From Burkholderia oklahomensis C6786 (GTDB lineage: Bacteria > Pseudomonadota > Gammaproteobacteria > Burkholderiales > Burkholderiaceae), in the NCBI RefSeq assembly GCF_000959365.1, contig NZ_CP009556.1, positions 1,550,001 to 1,614,000 on the forward strand: a DNA stretch of 64,000 nucleotides, written 5' to 3'. The notes below the pieces were generated by a model. The model was not told the DNA's origin and ran no database searches. It saw only the letters and a list, made by a program, of their open reading frames with translations. Position 1 is the first letter of the stretch. Each line of letters begins with the position of its first letter. The position numbers and the translations under genes are program-made. Below are positions 54,974 through 63,730 of the stretch, piece by piece.

Positions 54974-56485
54974 ATGCAATTCAACGACATTCTCGCCGCG
55001 CTCGACGTCGATCTGGCCCGCTGGCAAGGCAGCGCGCTGACCGCCCGGTCGCCCGTCGACGGCGCGACGCTCGCGACGCTCGCCGCCGACAGCCCGGCCG
55101 AAACCGAGCGCAAGATCGACGCCGCGCATCAAGCGTTCCTCAAGTGGCGCACGGTGCCCGCGCCCGTGCGCGGCGAGCTCGTGCGCGTGTTCGGCAACGT
55201 GCTGCGCGAGCACAAGGCGGCGCTCGGCCGGCTCGTCACGCTCGAAGCGGGCAAGATCGCGTCCGAGGGCCTCGGCGAAGTGCAGGAGATGATCGACATC
55301 TGCGATTTCGCGGTCGGCCTGTCGCGGCAGTTGTATGGGCTCACGATCGCGTCCGAGCGCCCCGGCCACCGGATGATGGAAACCTGGCATCCGCTCGGCG
55401 TGTGCGGCGTGATCTCCGCGTTCAATTTCCCGGTTGCCGTGTGGTCGTGGAACGCGGCGCTCGCGTTGGTCTGCGGCGATCCGGTCGTCTGGAAGCCGTC
55501 CGAGAAGACGCCGCTCACCGCGATCGCGTGCCATGCGCTGTTCGCGAAGGCGGTGCGCGAATTCGACGAGACGCATCCGGGCGTCGTGCCGGACGGGTTG
55601 CATCAGCTCGTGCTCGGCGGCCGCGACGTCGGCGAGACGCTCGCCGCTTCGCCGAAGGTGCCGCTCGTGTCCGCGACGGGCAGCGTGCGAATGGGCATCG
55701 AGGTCGCGCAGGTGCTGAGCCGGCGCCTCGCGCGCAGCATTCTCGAGCTCGGCGGCAACAACGGGATGATCGTCGCGCCGAGCGCGGATCTCGATCTCGT
55801 CGTGCGCGCGGTCACGTTCGCCGCGGTCGGCACCGCGGGCCAGCGCTGCACGACGCTGCGCCGGCTGATCGTGCATCGCGGCGTCGCCGATCAATTGCTG
55901 CCGCGCCTCGAGAAGGCGTTCGCATCGGTGAAGGTCGGCGATCCGCTCGAGACGGGTACGCTCGTCGGCCCGCTGATCGACCGCGCGGCATTCGACGCGA
56001 TGCAAAAGGCGCTCGCCGATGCGCGCGAGCAGGGCGGCGACGTGAAGGGCGGCGAGCGCGTCGAGTTCGGCCATGCGGACGCGTACTACGTTCGCCCGGC
56101 GCTCGTGCGGATGCCGAAGCAGACGGCCGTCGTCACGCGCGAGACGTTCGCGCCGATTCTCTACGTGCTCGTCTACGACGACTTCGGCGACGCGCTCGCG
56201 ATCCACAACGGCGTGCCGCAAGGGCTGTCGTCGGCGATCTTCACGAACGACGTGCGCGAGGCCGAGCAGTTCATGTCGGCGGCGGGCAGCGATTGCGGGA
56301 TCGTCAACGTGAACATCGGCACGAGCGGCGCGGAAATCGGCGGCGCGTTCGGCGGCGAAAAGGAGACGGGCGGCGGCCGCGAATCGGGCTCCGACGCATG
56401 GAAGAGCTACATGCGCCGTGCGACCAACACGATCAACTACAGCCGCGAATTGCCGCTCGCGCAGGGCGTGAAGTTCGACGTGTAA
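54974..56485 (+). CDS. amaB: Aldehyde dehydrogenase, probable aminoadipate-semialdehyde dehydrogenase (AmaB/ALDH7 type, 503 aa)
   Basis: NAD(P)-dependent oxidation of an aldehyde; by context 2-aminoadipate 6-semialdehyde to 2-aminoadipate. Catalytic C292 (GTAGQRCTTLRR) and general base E258 (ILELGGNNG) are in place, together with WKPSEKTPLT of the cofactor site. The GGNNG and ATGSVRMG blocks are typical of the ALDH7/antiquitin group. Length is normal (about 500). It follows the aminotransferase gene by 108 bp on the same strand. GAGGAAG lies just before the ATG. Confidence 0.9.
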   Translation: MQFNDILAALDVDLARWQGSALTARSPVDGATLATLAADSPAETERKIDAAHQAFLKWRTVPAPVRGELVRVFGNVLREHKAALGRLVTLEAGKIASEGLGEVQEMIDICDFAVGLSRQLYGLTIASERPGHRMMETWHPLGVCGVISAFNFPVAVWSWNAALALVCGDPVVWKPSEKTPLTAIACHALFAKAVREFDETHPGVVPDGLHQLVLGGRDVGETLAASPKVPLVSATGSVRMGIEVAQVLSRRLARSILELGGNNGMIVAPSADLDLVVRAVTFAAVGTAGQRCTTLRRLIVHRGVADQLLPRLEKAFASVKVGDPLETGTLVGPLIDRAAFDAMQKALADAREQGGDVKGGERVEFGHADAYYVRPALVRMPKQTAVVTRETFAPILYVLVYDDFGDALAIHNGVPQGLSSAIFTNDVREAEQFMSAAGSDCGIVNVNIGTSGAEIGGAFGGEKETGGGRESGSDAWKSYMRRATNTINYSRELPLAQGVKFDV

Positions 56486-56517
56486 GCGGCGGGCGCCGAT
56501 GGCGGTGCGCCTCGCGG

Positions 56518-57561
56518 TCAGCCCGCCTGCTGAGCGTTCGCGAAGCAGCCGCAGCCGATCGTGCGGAGCGCGTCGCCGTCGCGCACGACGAAAAGCGCGT
56601 CGAGCCCGCGGCGTTCGGCGTGCGCGCGTCCCGCCCGTTCGCCGAGCACCATCAGCGCGGTCGCGTACGCGTCCGCGTCGGTGCAGGTTCGCGCGACGAC
56701 CGTGACCGACGCGATGCCGCCGCGCAGCGGCGCCCCGGCGCGCGGATCCATCGTGTGCGAAATGCGCCGGCCGCCGACGTCGGCCCAGTGCCGGTAGTCG
56801 CCGGACGTCGCGACGGCCGCGTCGACGAGATCGATCGCGCCCATCGCGCCGCGCCGGTCGTAGTCGGGCGCTTCGAGCGCGATCGTCCACGGTGAGCCGT
56901 CCGGCTTGCATCCGCGCGCACGCAGCTCGCCGTCGATGCCGACGATCCACGCGCCGATGCCGTGGCGATCGAGCACGCGCGCGAGCTCGTCGACGCCGAA
57001 GCCTTTCGCGATCCCGCACAGATCGAATGCGACGTTCGCGAGCCGGCGTGCGCGGCCGCGCGCGATGTCGACTTCGAGCAGTTCGTCGATCGGGCGGCAC
57101 GGCGACGGCGATGCGCCGCGGATGTCCGATGCGCGGCGCGCGCAGGTCGCGTTCGGCACGTTCGCCGCTTCGGCCGGGCTCGCTGCTTGTTCGCCCGCCG
57201 CGGCTCCCGGCCCGAATCCCCATGCATCGACCAGCGCGCCGACGCCGATATTGAACGCGTTGTCCGTCTCGCGACCGATTTCCTGCGCGCGCACGAGCAC
57301 CGTCGCGAGGTTCGCGGAGATCGGCATCCAACAGCCGGGCGTGGCGCGATTGAGCCGCGACAGGTCCGAGTCCGCCTGCCAGTTCGACATCTGCGCGTCG
57401 ACCGCGCGCACCGCCGCGTCGAGCTCCGCGGCGATCGCGTTCGCGTCGGCCGTCGGCGGCGCGTGGAACTGCGCGCTGTAGCGCGTGCCCATCGTCGCGC
57501 CGCTCACGCGGCAGCGATTCAGCCGCGCGCCGGGCGACCATTCAATAGACGTCTTCGACAT
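56518..57561 (-). CDS. apbE: FAD:protein FMN transferase, ApbE family (347 aa)
   Basis: Attaches FMN covalently to Thr/Ser of target proteins in the periplasm, using FAD and Mg2+. The fold markers are ATMGTRYSAQFHA at the N-terminus, FNIGVGALVDAWGFGP near 105, FDLCGIAKGFGVDELARVLD near 190, and the metal-site HTMDPRAGAP near 275 followed by the TCTDADAYATALMVLG helix. No obvious signal peptide from this start. A Pro/Ala-rich insertion lies at about 125-160. It overlaps the preceding flavoprotein gene by 20 bp, so the two are translationally coupled. The DUF2271 protein upstream is the likely target. Confidence 0.92.
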   Translation of the reverse strand: MSKTSIEWSPGARLNRCRVSGATMGTRYSAQFHAPPTADANAIAAELDAAVRAVDAQMSNWQADSDLSRLNRATPGCWMPISANLATVLVRAQEIGRETDNAFNIGVGALVDAWGFGPGAAAGEQAASPAEAANVPNATCARRASDIRGASPSPCRPIDELLEVDIARGRARRLANVAFDLCGIAKGFGVDELARVLDRHGIGAWIVGIDGELRARGCKPDGSPWTIALEAPDYDRRGAMGAIDLVDAAVATSGDYRHWADVGGRRISHTMDPRAGAPLRGGIASVTVVARTCTDADAYATALMVLGERAGRAHAERRGLDALFVVRDGDALRTIGCGCFANAQQAG

Positions 57562-59794
57562 AGCGCCCCTGCATCTTCAAGCGCGCGACGGACGAGCCGG
57601 AGTCCGCCAGGATGCGCTCCCACGCATGCGCGACGCCATCGGCCATCGCGCGGCCGCCGCACACCATGATCTGCGCGCCATGCGCGACGAGATTGCGCAG
57701 ATTGCGCGCGTCGGCGATGAGCCGGTCCTGCACGTAGGCTCGCCGCTCCGCGCGCGAGAACGCGGTCGTCAGCGCGCGCAGCCGGCGGTCGCGGACGAGG
57801 CCGTCGAGTTCGTCGCGATACGGGAAGCCGTCGTCTGCGTTGCGCGCGCCGAAGTACAGATGCATCGGACGGCGCGCCGCGTTGTGCCGGATGAAGCCGA
57901 TCAGCGGACCGATACCGGTGCCCGCGCCGATCAGGATCACGGGCGCGTCGCCCGCGTGCGGCCGGAAGCACGCATGCGCTCGAATGAACGCGTTGATCGT
58001 GTCGCCCGGTTGCAGGCCGGTGAGGTAGCTCGAGCACGCACCGTTCGGATGGCGCCGCACGCAGATCTCGACGACGCCGTCCGGCGACGCGCTCGCGAGC
58101 GAGTAGTAGCGCGGCGATGTCCCGCCCGGCGGCACGACGCCGAGCAGATCGCCGGTCTCGAACGGCGGCAGCCGCCGTCTTGCGAGCGCTGCCCATCGCG
58201 CGGCCGGGCGGCCGGCGTGCCCGGCTCGCTCTGCGGGGGCGAAGCGCAGCACCGACGTCACGGTCTGCGGATCGGCGCCGTAGTCGTCGCGCGCGACGAG
58301 CGTGAGCGGCATCGTTCGCGGCAGCGTCGGCGTGTAGCGGATGTCGAGCGCGAGCCCGAGCGCGTCGCCGAGCTGTGCGCACCACGCGCGAAATTCGTGC
58401 TCCGACTGCCGGTCGACCGTGCCGAGATCGAGCAACGGCGTCGAGCCCTTCGCGACGAGCGCGTCGTGGGCGCTCCGCGCGTAGCCGCAGAACCGCGGAA
58501 ACTGGCGGTCGCCGAAACCGAGCACCGCGAACGAGGCCGGTTGCGCCGCCGACAGCCGCGCGAGCTTCGACAGGAACTGCTGCGCGCCGCCCGGCGCGTC
58601 GCCGTCGCCGTAGGTCGCGGTCAGCACGAGCAAGCGCCGTGCATGGCGGTAGTCGCGGGCGACGTCGTTCATCGATGCGACGTGCACGCGCAGGCCCGCC
58701 TGCGCGAGCGCCGCATGCAGCGCCGACGCGAAGCCCCACGTGCTGTTGCCTTCGCTGCCGACGAGCAGCACGGTGTCGGCATCGCGCGCCGACGCGTTAC
58801 CTGCGAGCTTCGGCTGCGCGCGACGCCGGCGCGCCCACAGCATCACGCCCGTTACCGCGAGGAGCGGCGTCGATAGCGATGTTGCGCCCAACACGAGCCC
58901 GAGCCACCATAATCCTTCGCCCGTATGCAGCATCTTCACGATCGCGTGCAGGCGCTGCCAGCCGTCGGCGGGCTGGTAGGCAAGCGAGGCGCCCGTCGAC
59001 GGATCGACGAAGCCGGCGCCGTTCGTCGTCTTCAATTCGATGACGCCGCGCGGATCGTCCGGCGCGGGAAACGTCAGTTGGCGCAGCGCCGAGACATCGG
59101 TCGCGCGCAGCGCCGCCATGTGCGTGACGGGCATTGTCGTTTTCGCGGGGGCGGCGGCGATGTCCGAATCCGCATCGGGCGCGGGCGTCGACGCCGCGCC
59201 ACGCTCGGGGATCACGCCGAATGTCGTCAGCGACAGCGCGAGCCCCGTGAACGCCGACAGCACGAGTCCCGCGAGCGCGACGCGCGCGGTTTCGTTGTGC
59301 AGCCGCTGCAATCCGTCGCCGCGGACCCGGCCGGGCAGGCGCCGCCAGCCGCCCATTCGGCGCGCGAGCAGCGCGAGCCCGGACAGCGCGATGAACAGCA
59401 TCGCCGCGGCGGTCACGCCCGCCGCGATTTGCCCCGTGTCGCCGAGAAGGAACTTGCGGTGCAGGTTCGTCAGCCAGCGCACGACGGGCGACGGCCGATA
59501 ATCGGCGACCGGCGCGCCCGTCGACGGATCGACGATCGACGCGCGCTGTCCGTCGGCGGTCGCGTAATACGCGACGATCTCGCCGGACGGCCGGCGCACG
59601 AGCTTCTCGACGCCCGTCACTTGCGCGCTCACCCGGCCGGCGAGCGTCGCGACGTCGGGCGGCGCGTTGGGCATGCCGGCGACGGCCGCGCGCTCGAGCG
59701 CGGGCTGGATCGACAGCGCCGCGCCCGTCAGCGTGACGACGATCAAGAGCGCGGCGGCGATCAGGCCGGGAATCGAATGAAGCTTGCGCAGCAT
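57542..59794 (-). CDS. PepSY membrane protein fused to flavodoxin-reductase (750 aa)
   Basis: A four-helix PepSY-type membrane module (about 1-330; helices at 10-30, 125-150, 172-195 and 298-322), then a flavodoxin domain (about 345-485, starting VLLVGSEGNSTWGFASALHA), an FAD-binding part and an NAD(P)H-binding domain (PVILIGAGTGIGPLIGFIRH near 625). It should move electrons from cytosolic NAD(P)H through FMN and FAD across the membrane. AGAGG precedes the ATG. Followed with overlap by apbE and preceded after 21 bp by the DUF2271 gene; one operon. Similar fusions are annotated as sulfite-reductase flavoproteins or ferric reductases. Confidence 0.9.
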   Translation of the reverse strand: MLRKLHSIPGLIAAALLIVVTLTGAALSIQPALERAAVAGMPNAPPDVATLAGRVSAQVTGVEKLVRRPSGEIVAYYATADGQRASIVDPSTGAPVADYRPSPVVRWLTNLHRKFLLGDTGQIAAGVTAAAMLFIALSGLALLARRMGGWRRLPGRVRGDGLQRLHNETARVALAGLVLSAFTGLALSLTTFGVIPERGAASTPAPDADSDIAAAPAKTTMPVTHMAALRATDVSALRQLTFPAPDDPRGVIELKTTNGAGFVDPSTGASLAYQPADGWQRLHAIVKMLHTGEGLWWLGLVLGATSLSTPLLAVTGVMLWARRRRAQPKLAGNASARDADTVLLVGSEGNSTWGFASALHAALAQAGLRVHVASMNDVARDYRHARRLLVLTATYGDGDAPGGAQQFLSKLARLSAAQPASFAVLGFGDRQFPRFCGYARSAHDALVAKGSTPLLDLGTVDRQSEHEFRAWCAQLGDALGLALDIRYTPTLPRTMPLTLVARDDYGADPQTVTSVLRFAPAERAGHAGRPAARWAALARRRLPPFETGDLLGVVPPGGTSPRYYSLASASPDGVVEICVRRHPNGACSSYLTGLQPGDTINAFIRAHACFRPHAGDAPVILIGAGTGIGPLIGFIRHNAARRPMHLYFGARNADDGFPYRDELDGLVRDRRLRALTTAFSRAERRAYVQDRLIADARNLRNLVAHGAQIMVCGGRAMADGVAHAWERILADSGSSVARLKMQGRYVEDVY

Positions 59795-59815
59795 GGGGTG
59801 CCTCTTGTCTTCGTG

Positions 59816-60283
59816 TTACAGCGAATAGCGGAACGACTTCACGTAGCCGCGGCCCCTGACCGCCTTGCCGGCGCCCGCCGTCGTCAACGGCACGACGACT
59901 TCCGACGCGTTCTCGTTCATGTCCTCGACCGCGGTGTCGATGTGGATTTCGTAGCCGGCGTCGAGCAGCGCGTCGGCGACGTCGAGCGTCGCGCGCAGCG
60001 TCTTGCCCGCGCCAACGCTCGCGCCCGTGATGCCGTCGAGCCGCTCCGATCCGCCCGTCGCGCGATACCAGTCGCGCAGGTGCCGGTAGTACTTCGTCTG
60101 GCGGCCGGCCATCCACAGCGTGCCCTGGTGGCGACCCGCGCGATCGGTGACGTACAGGACGACGTACGCGCCATCGCCGCCGTAATTGGTGAGCTGCGTC
60201 TCGAACGTGACCTGGCGCGCAGAGGCGAGCGACGGCGCGGCGAGCGCGCCTGCGAGCGCCGCGATGGGCAATGCGTGTTTCAT
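59816..60283 (-). CDS. Secreted DUF2271 protein with ApbE flavinylation motif (155 aa)
   Basis: A signal peptide (1-22, ending SLASA) and a DUF2271 domain over the rest (QVTFETQLTNYGGDGAYVVL, then LWMAGRQTKYYRHL). The segment D83-G-I-T-G-A-S89 fits the ApbE target consensus D-G-x-S/T-G-A-S/T, whose last Ser/Thr carries the FMN. AGGAG lies before the ATG. It heads the operon with the membrane reductase and apbE, so the product is likely a periplasmic FMN protein that accepts electrons from the reductase. The final acceptor is unknown. Confidence 0.9.
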   Translation of the reverse strand: MKHALPIAALAGALAAPSLASARQVTFETQLTNYGGDGAYVVLYVTDRAGRHQGTLWMAGRQTKYYRHLRDWYRATGGSERLDGITGASVGAGKTLRATLDVADALLDAGYEIHIDTAVEDMNENASEVVVPLTTAGAGKAVRGRGYVKSFRYSL

Positions 60284-60768
60284 CCGGGTTCTCCTGGTTT
60301 CGGTGAGGACGGCGGCGATGCGCCGGGTTGCGTGCGGCCGGTTCGGGCCGGCGTCGCTTGGGGCGACGCCGCCCTTGCGATGGCGGCGGGGCCGACGCGG
60401 TATCCGGCCGTGCCGGCCGCACGACCCGCATCCGTTGCCGCACATCTCTATTGCGCGGGCTTTCGTCGCCGTTTCGCGACCGGGCGTGGTGACTCGCGGC
60501 TGCACGCGGCCGAGCCGGATGCCGATGCGTCGCCGACCGGCGTTCTGCATCGGTCGTGCCGGCCGTATGCGCCGCATTCGCTGCGGCATATCCCGTTCAG
60601 CTGCGTTTCGTCGCCGCTTGACGACTGCGTGCGGGCATTCACGGCCGCACGCGGTCGAGCCGGATGCCTGCTCCGTCGCAGGCCGTCGATCGGCCGTCGG
60701 CCGGACCGTCGGCGCGGCGAAACGCAGGCGCGCCGGCGCCACGGCGCGGCAGCGCCGCGCGCCGCGAC
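60284..60768. other. Non-coding stretch with a degenerate duplication
   Basis: About 485 bp between the DUF2271 gene and the PepSY gene, both on the minus strand. It holds an imperfect 145-bp tandem duplication (annotated separately) and no gene. Confidence 0.5.
60405..60690. repeat. Degenerate 145-bp tandem duplication
   Basis: TGCCGGCCG, TTTCGTCGCCG and CGAGCCGGATGCC recur in the same order with an offset of 145 bp (for example CGAGCCGGAT at 60511 and 60656). About two thirds of positions look alike, so it is an old duplication. Confidence 0.6.
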
Positions 60769-61212
60769 TCAGCGAATCTGCACGTCGGGCTTCGAGCCGG
60801 GCTTCAGCACGCCGCCCGACGGCGCGCCCGCCGGCGGGCCGTTCGCGGGAGCTTGCGCGCCCGGCGCGCGGCCATGGTCGTTGTCATCGTCGTGGTCGCG
60901 CTTGCGGTCGTCTTCGCGCTTCATCCGCACGACGTCGAGCGTCACGGGATCGAGCTTCGCCTTGAAGCGCTTGCCGTCGGCGTCGTGGCCCTTGATTTCG
61001 TAGCAGCCGTCGTCGGCCTTCAGCTTGTCGACGCGCCAGCCTTTCTGCTGCGCCATCGCGCGCACCGCGTCGCGCGGCTTCCAGTCGGCGAGCGGCGCGC
61101 GGCAGTCGTCGCCGTCGTCCGCCATCGCCGCGCGGATGCCGACTGCGCCGACGAGCACGAGCGATGCGAGCGACGCGAGCGCCACGCCCTTGATCAGTCG
61201 CGGGGTTTTCAT
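60769..61212 (-). CDS. PepSY-domain periplasmic protein (147 aa)
   Basis: A signal peptide (about 1-31, ending GIRAAMA), a PepSY domain (about 45-100, PRDAVRAMAQQKGWRVDKLK and GCYEIKGHDADGKRFKAKLD), then an Asp/Arg/His-rich and Pro/Gly-rich tail. PepSY domains inhibit or bind other proteins and often sit next to two-component systems as regulated targets. AGGAG lies about 9 nt before the ATG. It is divergent from the response regulator, with shared promoter DNA. Confidence 0.88.
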   Translation of the reverse strand: MKTPRLIKGVALASLASLVLVGAVGIRAAMADDGDDCRAPLADWKPRDAVRAMAQQKGWRVDKLKADDGCYEIKGHDADGKRFKAKLDPVTLDVVRMKREDDRKRDHDDDNDHGRAPGAQAPANGPPAGAPSGGVLKPGSKPDVQIR

Positions 61213-61260
61213 TGCGTGATATCTCCTGTCCGGATCGTCGGGCTCTACAATGCGCTCGGT

Positions 61261-61313
61261 ACCTGAAGCGAAGCTTGCGGACGCGAAGCTTTTTCTTCAT
61301 GTTTGCTTCAGGT
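61261..61313. promoter_or_regulatory. Inverted ACCTGAAGC...GCTTCAGGT and CGAAGCTT repeats, candidate response-regulator sites
   Basis: A perfect 9-bp inverted repeat spanning 53 bp, and two CGAAGCTT copies 15 bp apart, in the divergent region between the PepSY gene and the response regulator. Position suits autoregulation. Confidence 0.45.
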
Positions 61314-61356
61314 TCGCGTGGCAGAGTCGCGCCACTCCATTCTTCAGGACACGCGC

Positions 61357-62016
61357 ATGAGAGTGCTTCTCGTCGAAGACGATCCGTGGCTCGGCGAGGC
61401 CGTCCGCGTCCAGATCGAGAAGGACGGGCATCCGGCCGATTTCGTCGGCAACCTCGCCGACGCGCGCCGGCACATCGCGGTGGCGACCTACGATCTGATC
61501 CTGCTCGATCTGCTGCTGCCCGACGGCCGCGGGCTCGATTTCCTGCGCGAGCTGCGCGCGGGCGGCTCGACGGTGCCCGTCATCATCCTGACCGCGCTCG
61601 ATCAGGTCGCGAACCGGATCGCCGGGCTGAACGCCGGCGCCGACGACTATCTCGTGAAGCCGTTCGACCTGTCCGAGCTGTCCGCGCGCGTGAGCGCGGT
61701 CGCGCGCCGCTATTCGGGCAATCCGAATCCGCTCGTGAAGCTCGGCGAGCTGGCGATCGACACCGCCGTGCACAGCGTGAAGCGCGGCGATGCGCGAGTC
61801 GACCTGACCGCGAGCGAATGGGCGCTCCTCGAAACCTTGATCCAGCATCCGGGGATGATCCTGTCGAAATCGCAGCTCGAAGCGCGGCTGTATTCGTTCA
61901 ACGACGAAGTCGGGAGCAACACGATCGAAGTTCACGTGAGCCGCCTGCGCAAGAAGCTCGGCGCCGACATGATCGAGACCGTGCGAGGCCTCGGCTACCG
62001 GTTGAGGCGGGACTAG
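61357..62016 (+). CDS. OmpR/PhoB-family response regulator (219 aa)
   Basis: A receiver domain (1-115) with acidic residues E8/D9/D10 (LLVEDDPW), phosphoacceptor D51 (LILLDLLLPDG), T79-region and K101-region in place, then a winged-helix DNA-binding domain (about 125-218, ending TVRGLGYRLRRD). It resembles the QseB/PmrA group. The start is the ATG giving a normal N-terminus, with AGGA upstream; the 18-codon extension is not needed. The histidine kinase follows after 2 bp. Likely target: the divergent PepSY gene and itself. Confidence 0.94.
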   Translation: MRVLLVEDDPWLGEAVRVQIEKDGHPADFVGNLADARRHIAVATYDLILLDLLLPDGRGLDFLRELRAGGSTVPVIILTALDQVANRIAGLNAGADDYLVKPFDLSELSARVSAVARRYSGNPNPLVKLGELAIDTAVHSVKRGDARVDLTASEWALLETLIQHPGMILSKSQLEARLYSFNDEVGSNTIEVHVSRLRKKLGADMIETVRGLGYRLRRD

Positions 62017-62018
62017 CG

Positions 62019-63383
62019 ATGCTGCGCAGCCTGCAGGGACGGCTCGCGGCGGCGCTCGTGGCGGGCTTCGTCGCGCTGTCGCTCGCGGCCGGGACGGCGG
62101 CGTTCTACGTGTTGCGCACCGAGGTCGAGCGGATGTCCGACAGCGCGCTGCAGGAGACCGCGCAGCGGCTGCTGCCGCTCGCCGTGATGGACATCGTCGG
62201 GCGCGATTCGGACGGCGACGACGGCGGCGGTGACGGCGGTGGCCGCATCGCGGCGGTCCGTCCGCACGACGAACTGCTGACGTACGTCGTGCGCGACGAA
62301 ACCGGCAAGCTGCTGCTGCGGTCGCACGACGCGGACGCGTCGATTTTTCCGGAGGATCTGAAAGCGGGCTTTGCCCGTACCGCGACGCATCGGGTCTACG
62401 CGGAGACGGTGCTGCAGGGCACGGTCACGCTGCTGATCGCGGAGCCGCTCGCGACGCGCCGGCGCGCGGAAGTGCAGGCGGCGTTCGCGGTCGTCAGGCC
62501 GCTCTTGCTGTTCCTGCCTGCCGGCCTGTTCGGGATCTGGCTGATCGTGCGCTCGGGCTTGAGGCCGATCCGGCGCTTCTGCGACGCGATCGCCGCGCGC
62601 GGCCGGAACGATCTGACACCGCTCGACAAGGGCGGGCTGCCGACCGAGATCGCGCCCGTCGCCGATGCGGTCACCGAGCTGATGGCGCGCCTCGATCGCG
62701 CGCTCGCCGCCGAGCGCAGCTTCACCGCGAACAGCGCGCACGAGCTGCGCACGCCGCTCGCCGCGGCGCTCGCGCAGACACAGCGGCTGGCCGCCGAAGC
62801 GCCGTCCGAGCCGCTGCGCGAGCGCGCGGAGCGGGTCGAGGGGGCGCTGCACACGCTGTCGCGGGTCAGCGAGCAGTTGATGCAACTCGCGAAGGCCGAG
62901 GACGGGCGCGTGCTTGCCGATACGCCGCAGGATCTGCGGCCGGTGCTGTCGCTCGTCGTCGACGATTTCCGGCGCGTCGCGCGCAATCGCGCGATTGCGC
63001 TCGATCTACCCGACGCGCCCGTGACGTCGCGGATCGATCCGGACGCGTTCGCGATCGTCGTGCGCAATCTGGTCGAGAACGCGCTCAAGCACGGCTCGGC
63101 GGCGGAGCCGGTGCAGGTCGCGCTGTCGGCGGCGGGCGCGCTCAGCGTGACGAACCGCGGGCCGGTGCTGGCGGCCGCCGAGCTGGAGCGTTTGACGAAG
63201 CCGTTCGAGCGCGGCGCGACGGCGGCGAAGGGCTCCGGCCTCGGGCTCGCGATCGTCGACGCGATCGCGAAGGGCGCGGGCGCGTCGCTCACGCTGCGCT
63301 CGCCGGCGCCGGGCAGCGTGGATGGAGTTCGGGCGGTGGTCGACGGGCTGGCGCTCGGCGACGATCGGGCGAGGAGGGCGTGA
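62019..63383 (+). CDS. Sensor histidine kinase, partner of the OmpR-type regulator (454 aa)
   Basis: Two membrane helices (about 10-30 and 160-180) enclose a periplasmic sensor of about 125 residues with an Asp/Gly-rich stretch (SDGDDGGGDGGG). A HAMP-like linker follows, then the dimerisation domain with H241 in SANSAHELRTPLAAAL and an ATPase domain with the N box (VVRNLVENALKH) and G boxes (KGSGLGLAIVDAI). It phosphorylates the regulator encoded immediately upstream. The acidic periplasmic stretch would suit a cation signal, by analogy with PhoQ; this is a guess. Confidence 0.93.
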   Translation: MLRSLQGRLAAALVAGFVALSLAAGTAAFYVLRTEVERMSDSALQETAQRLLPLAVMDIVGRDSDGDDGGGDGGGRIAAVRPHDELLTYVVRDETGKLLLRSHDADASIFPEDLKAGFARTATHRVYAETVLQGTVTLLIAEPLATRRRAEVQAAFAVVRPLLLFLPAGLFGIWLIVRSGLRPIRRFCDAIAARGRNDLTPLDKGGLPTEIAPVADAVTELMARLDRALAAERSFTANSAHELRTPLAAALAQTQRLAAEAPSEPLRERAERVEGALHTLSRVSEQLMQLAKAEDGRVLADTPQDLRPVLSLVVDDFRRVARNRAIALDLPDAPVTSRIDPDAFAIVVRNLVENALKHGSAAEPVQVALSAAGALSVTNRGPVLAAAELERLTKPFERGATAAKGSGLGLAIVDAIAKGAGASLTLRSPAPGSVDGVRAVVDGLALGDDRARRA

Positions 63384-63730
63384 GATTGCAATCGGCGTGA
63401 CCGAGGCGAGCTGCTCGATTGCCGCTCGCGCAGGGCGCGAAGTTCGCGCGCAAACGGCAGGCGCGGCCGCTCGGAAGCGCGCGGGCGGTCCGCTTGCGGG
63501 CCGCCCGAAGAAAAGGCTCGGAATCGATCCCGAGCCTTTTTCCTGTCGCGATTCCGGCATCGCGCCGATTCCGGTCATCGACGCGCGCGGCCGACCATGT
63601 CAGGCCGCCGCGAGCGTTCGGCGAGCGTTTGCCCCGATCGTGGCCCGGTAGCGGAGTCCGACGGCATGTCGCATTTCGTCGAGACCGGCGCTCGGCGCGA
63701 AGGCGGATCGGCAAATGATGGCGAAAGGCG
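63384..63730. other. Intergenic stretch containing a strong terminator
   Basis: About 350 bp between convergent genes. Apart from the terminator at 63511-63541 there is no supported feature. Confidence 0.5.
63511..63541. terminator. Bidirectional rho-independent terminator
   Basis: AAAAGGCTCGG pairs with CCGAGCCTTTT over a loop of 8 nt, followed by a T-run on the plus strand and A-run (T-run on minus) on the other side. It would end the histidine-kinase transcript and the convergent minus-strand gene. Confidence 0.9.

Noticed and set aside
54944..57541. 865-codon minus-strand frame
   Set aside because: Shadow opposite the aldehyde dehydrogenase; only its upstream end overlaps the real apbE gene in another frame.
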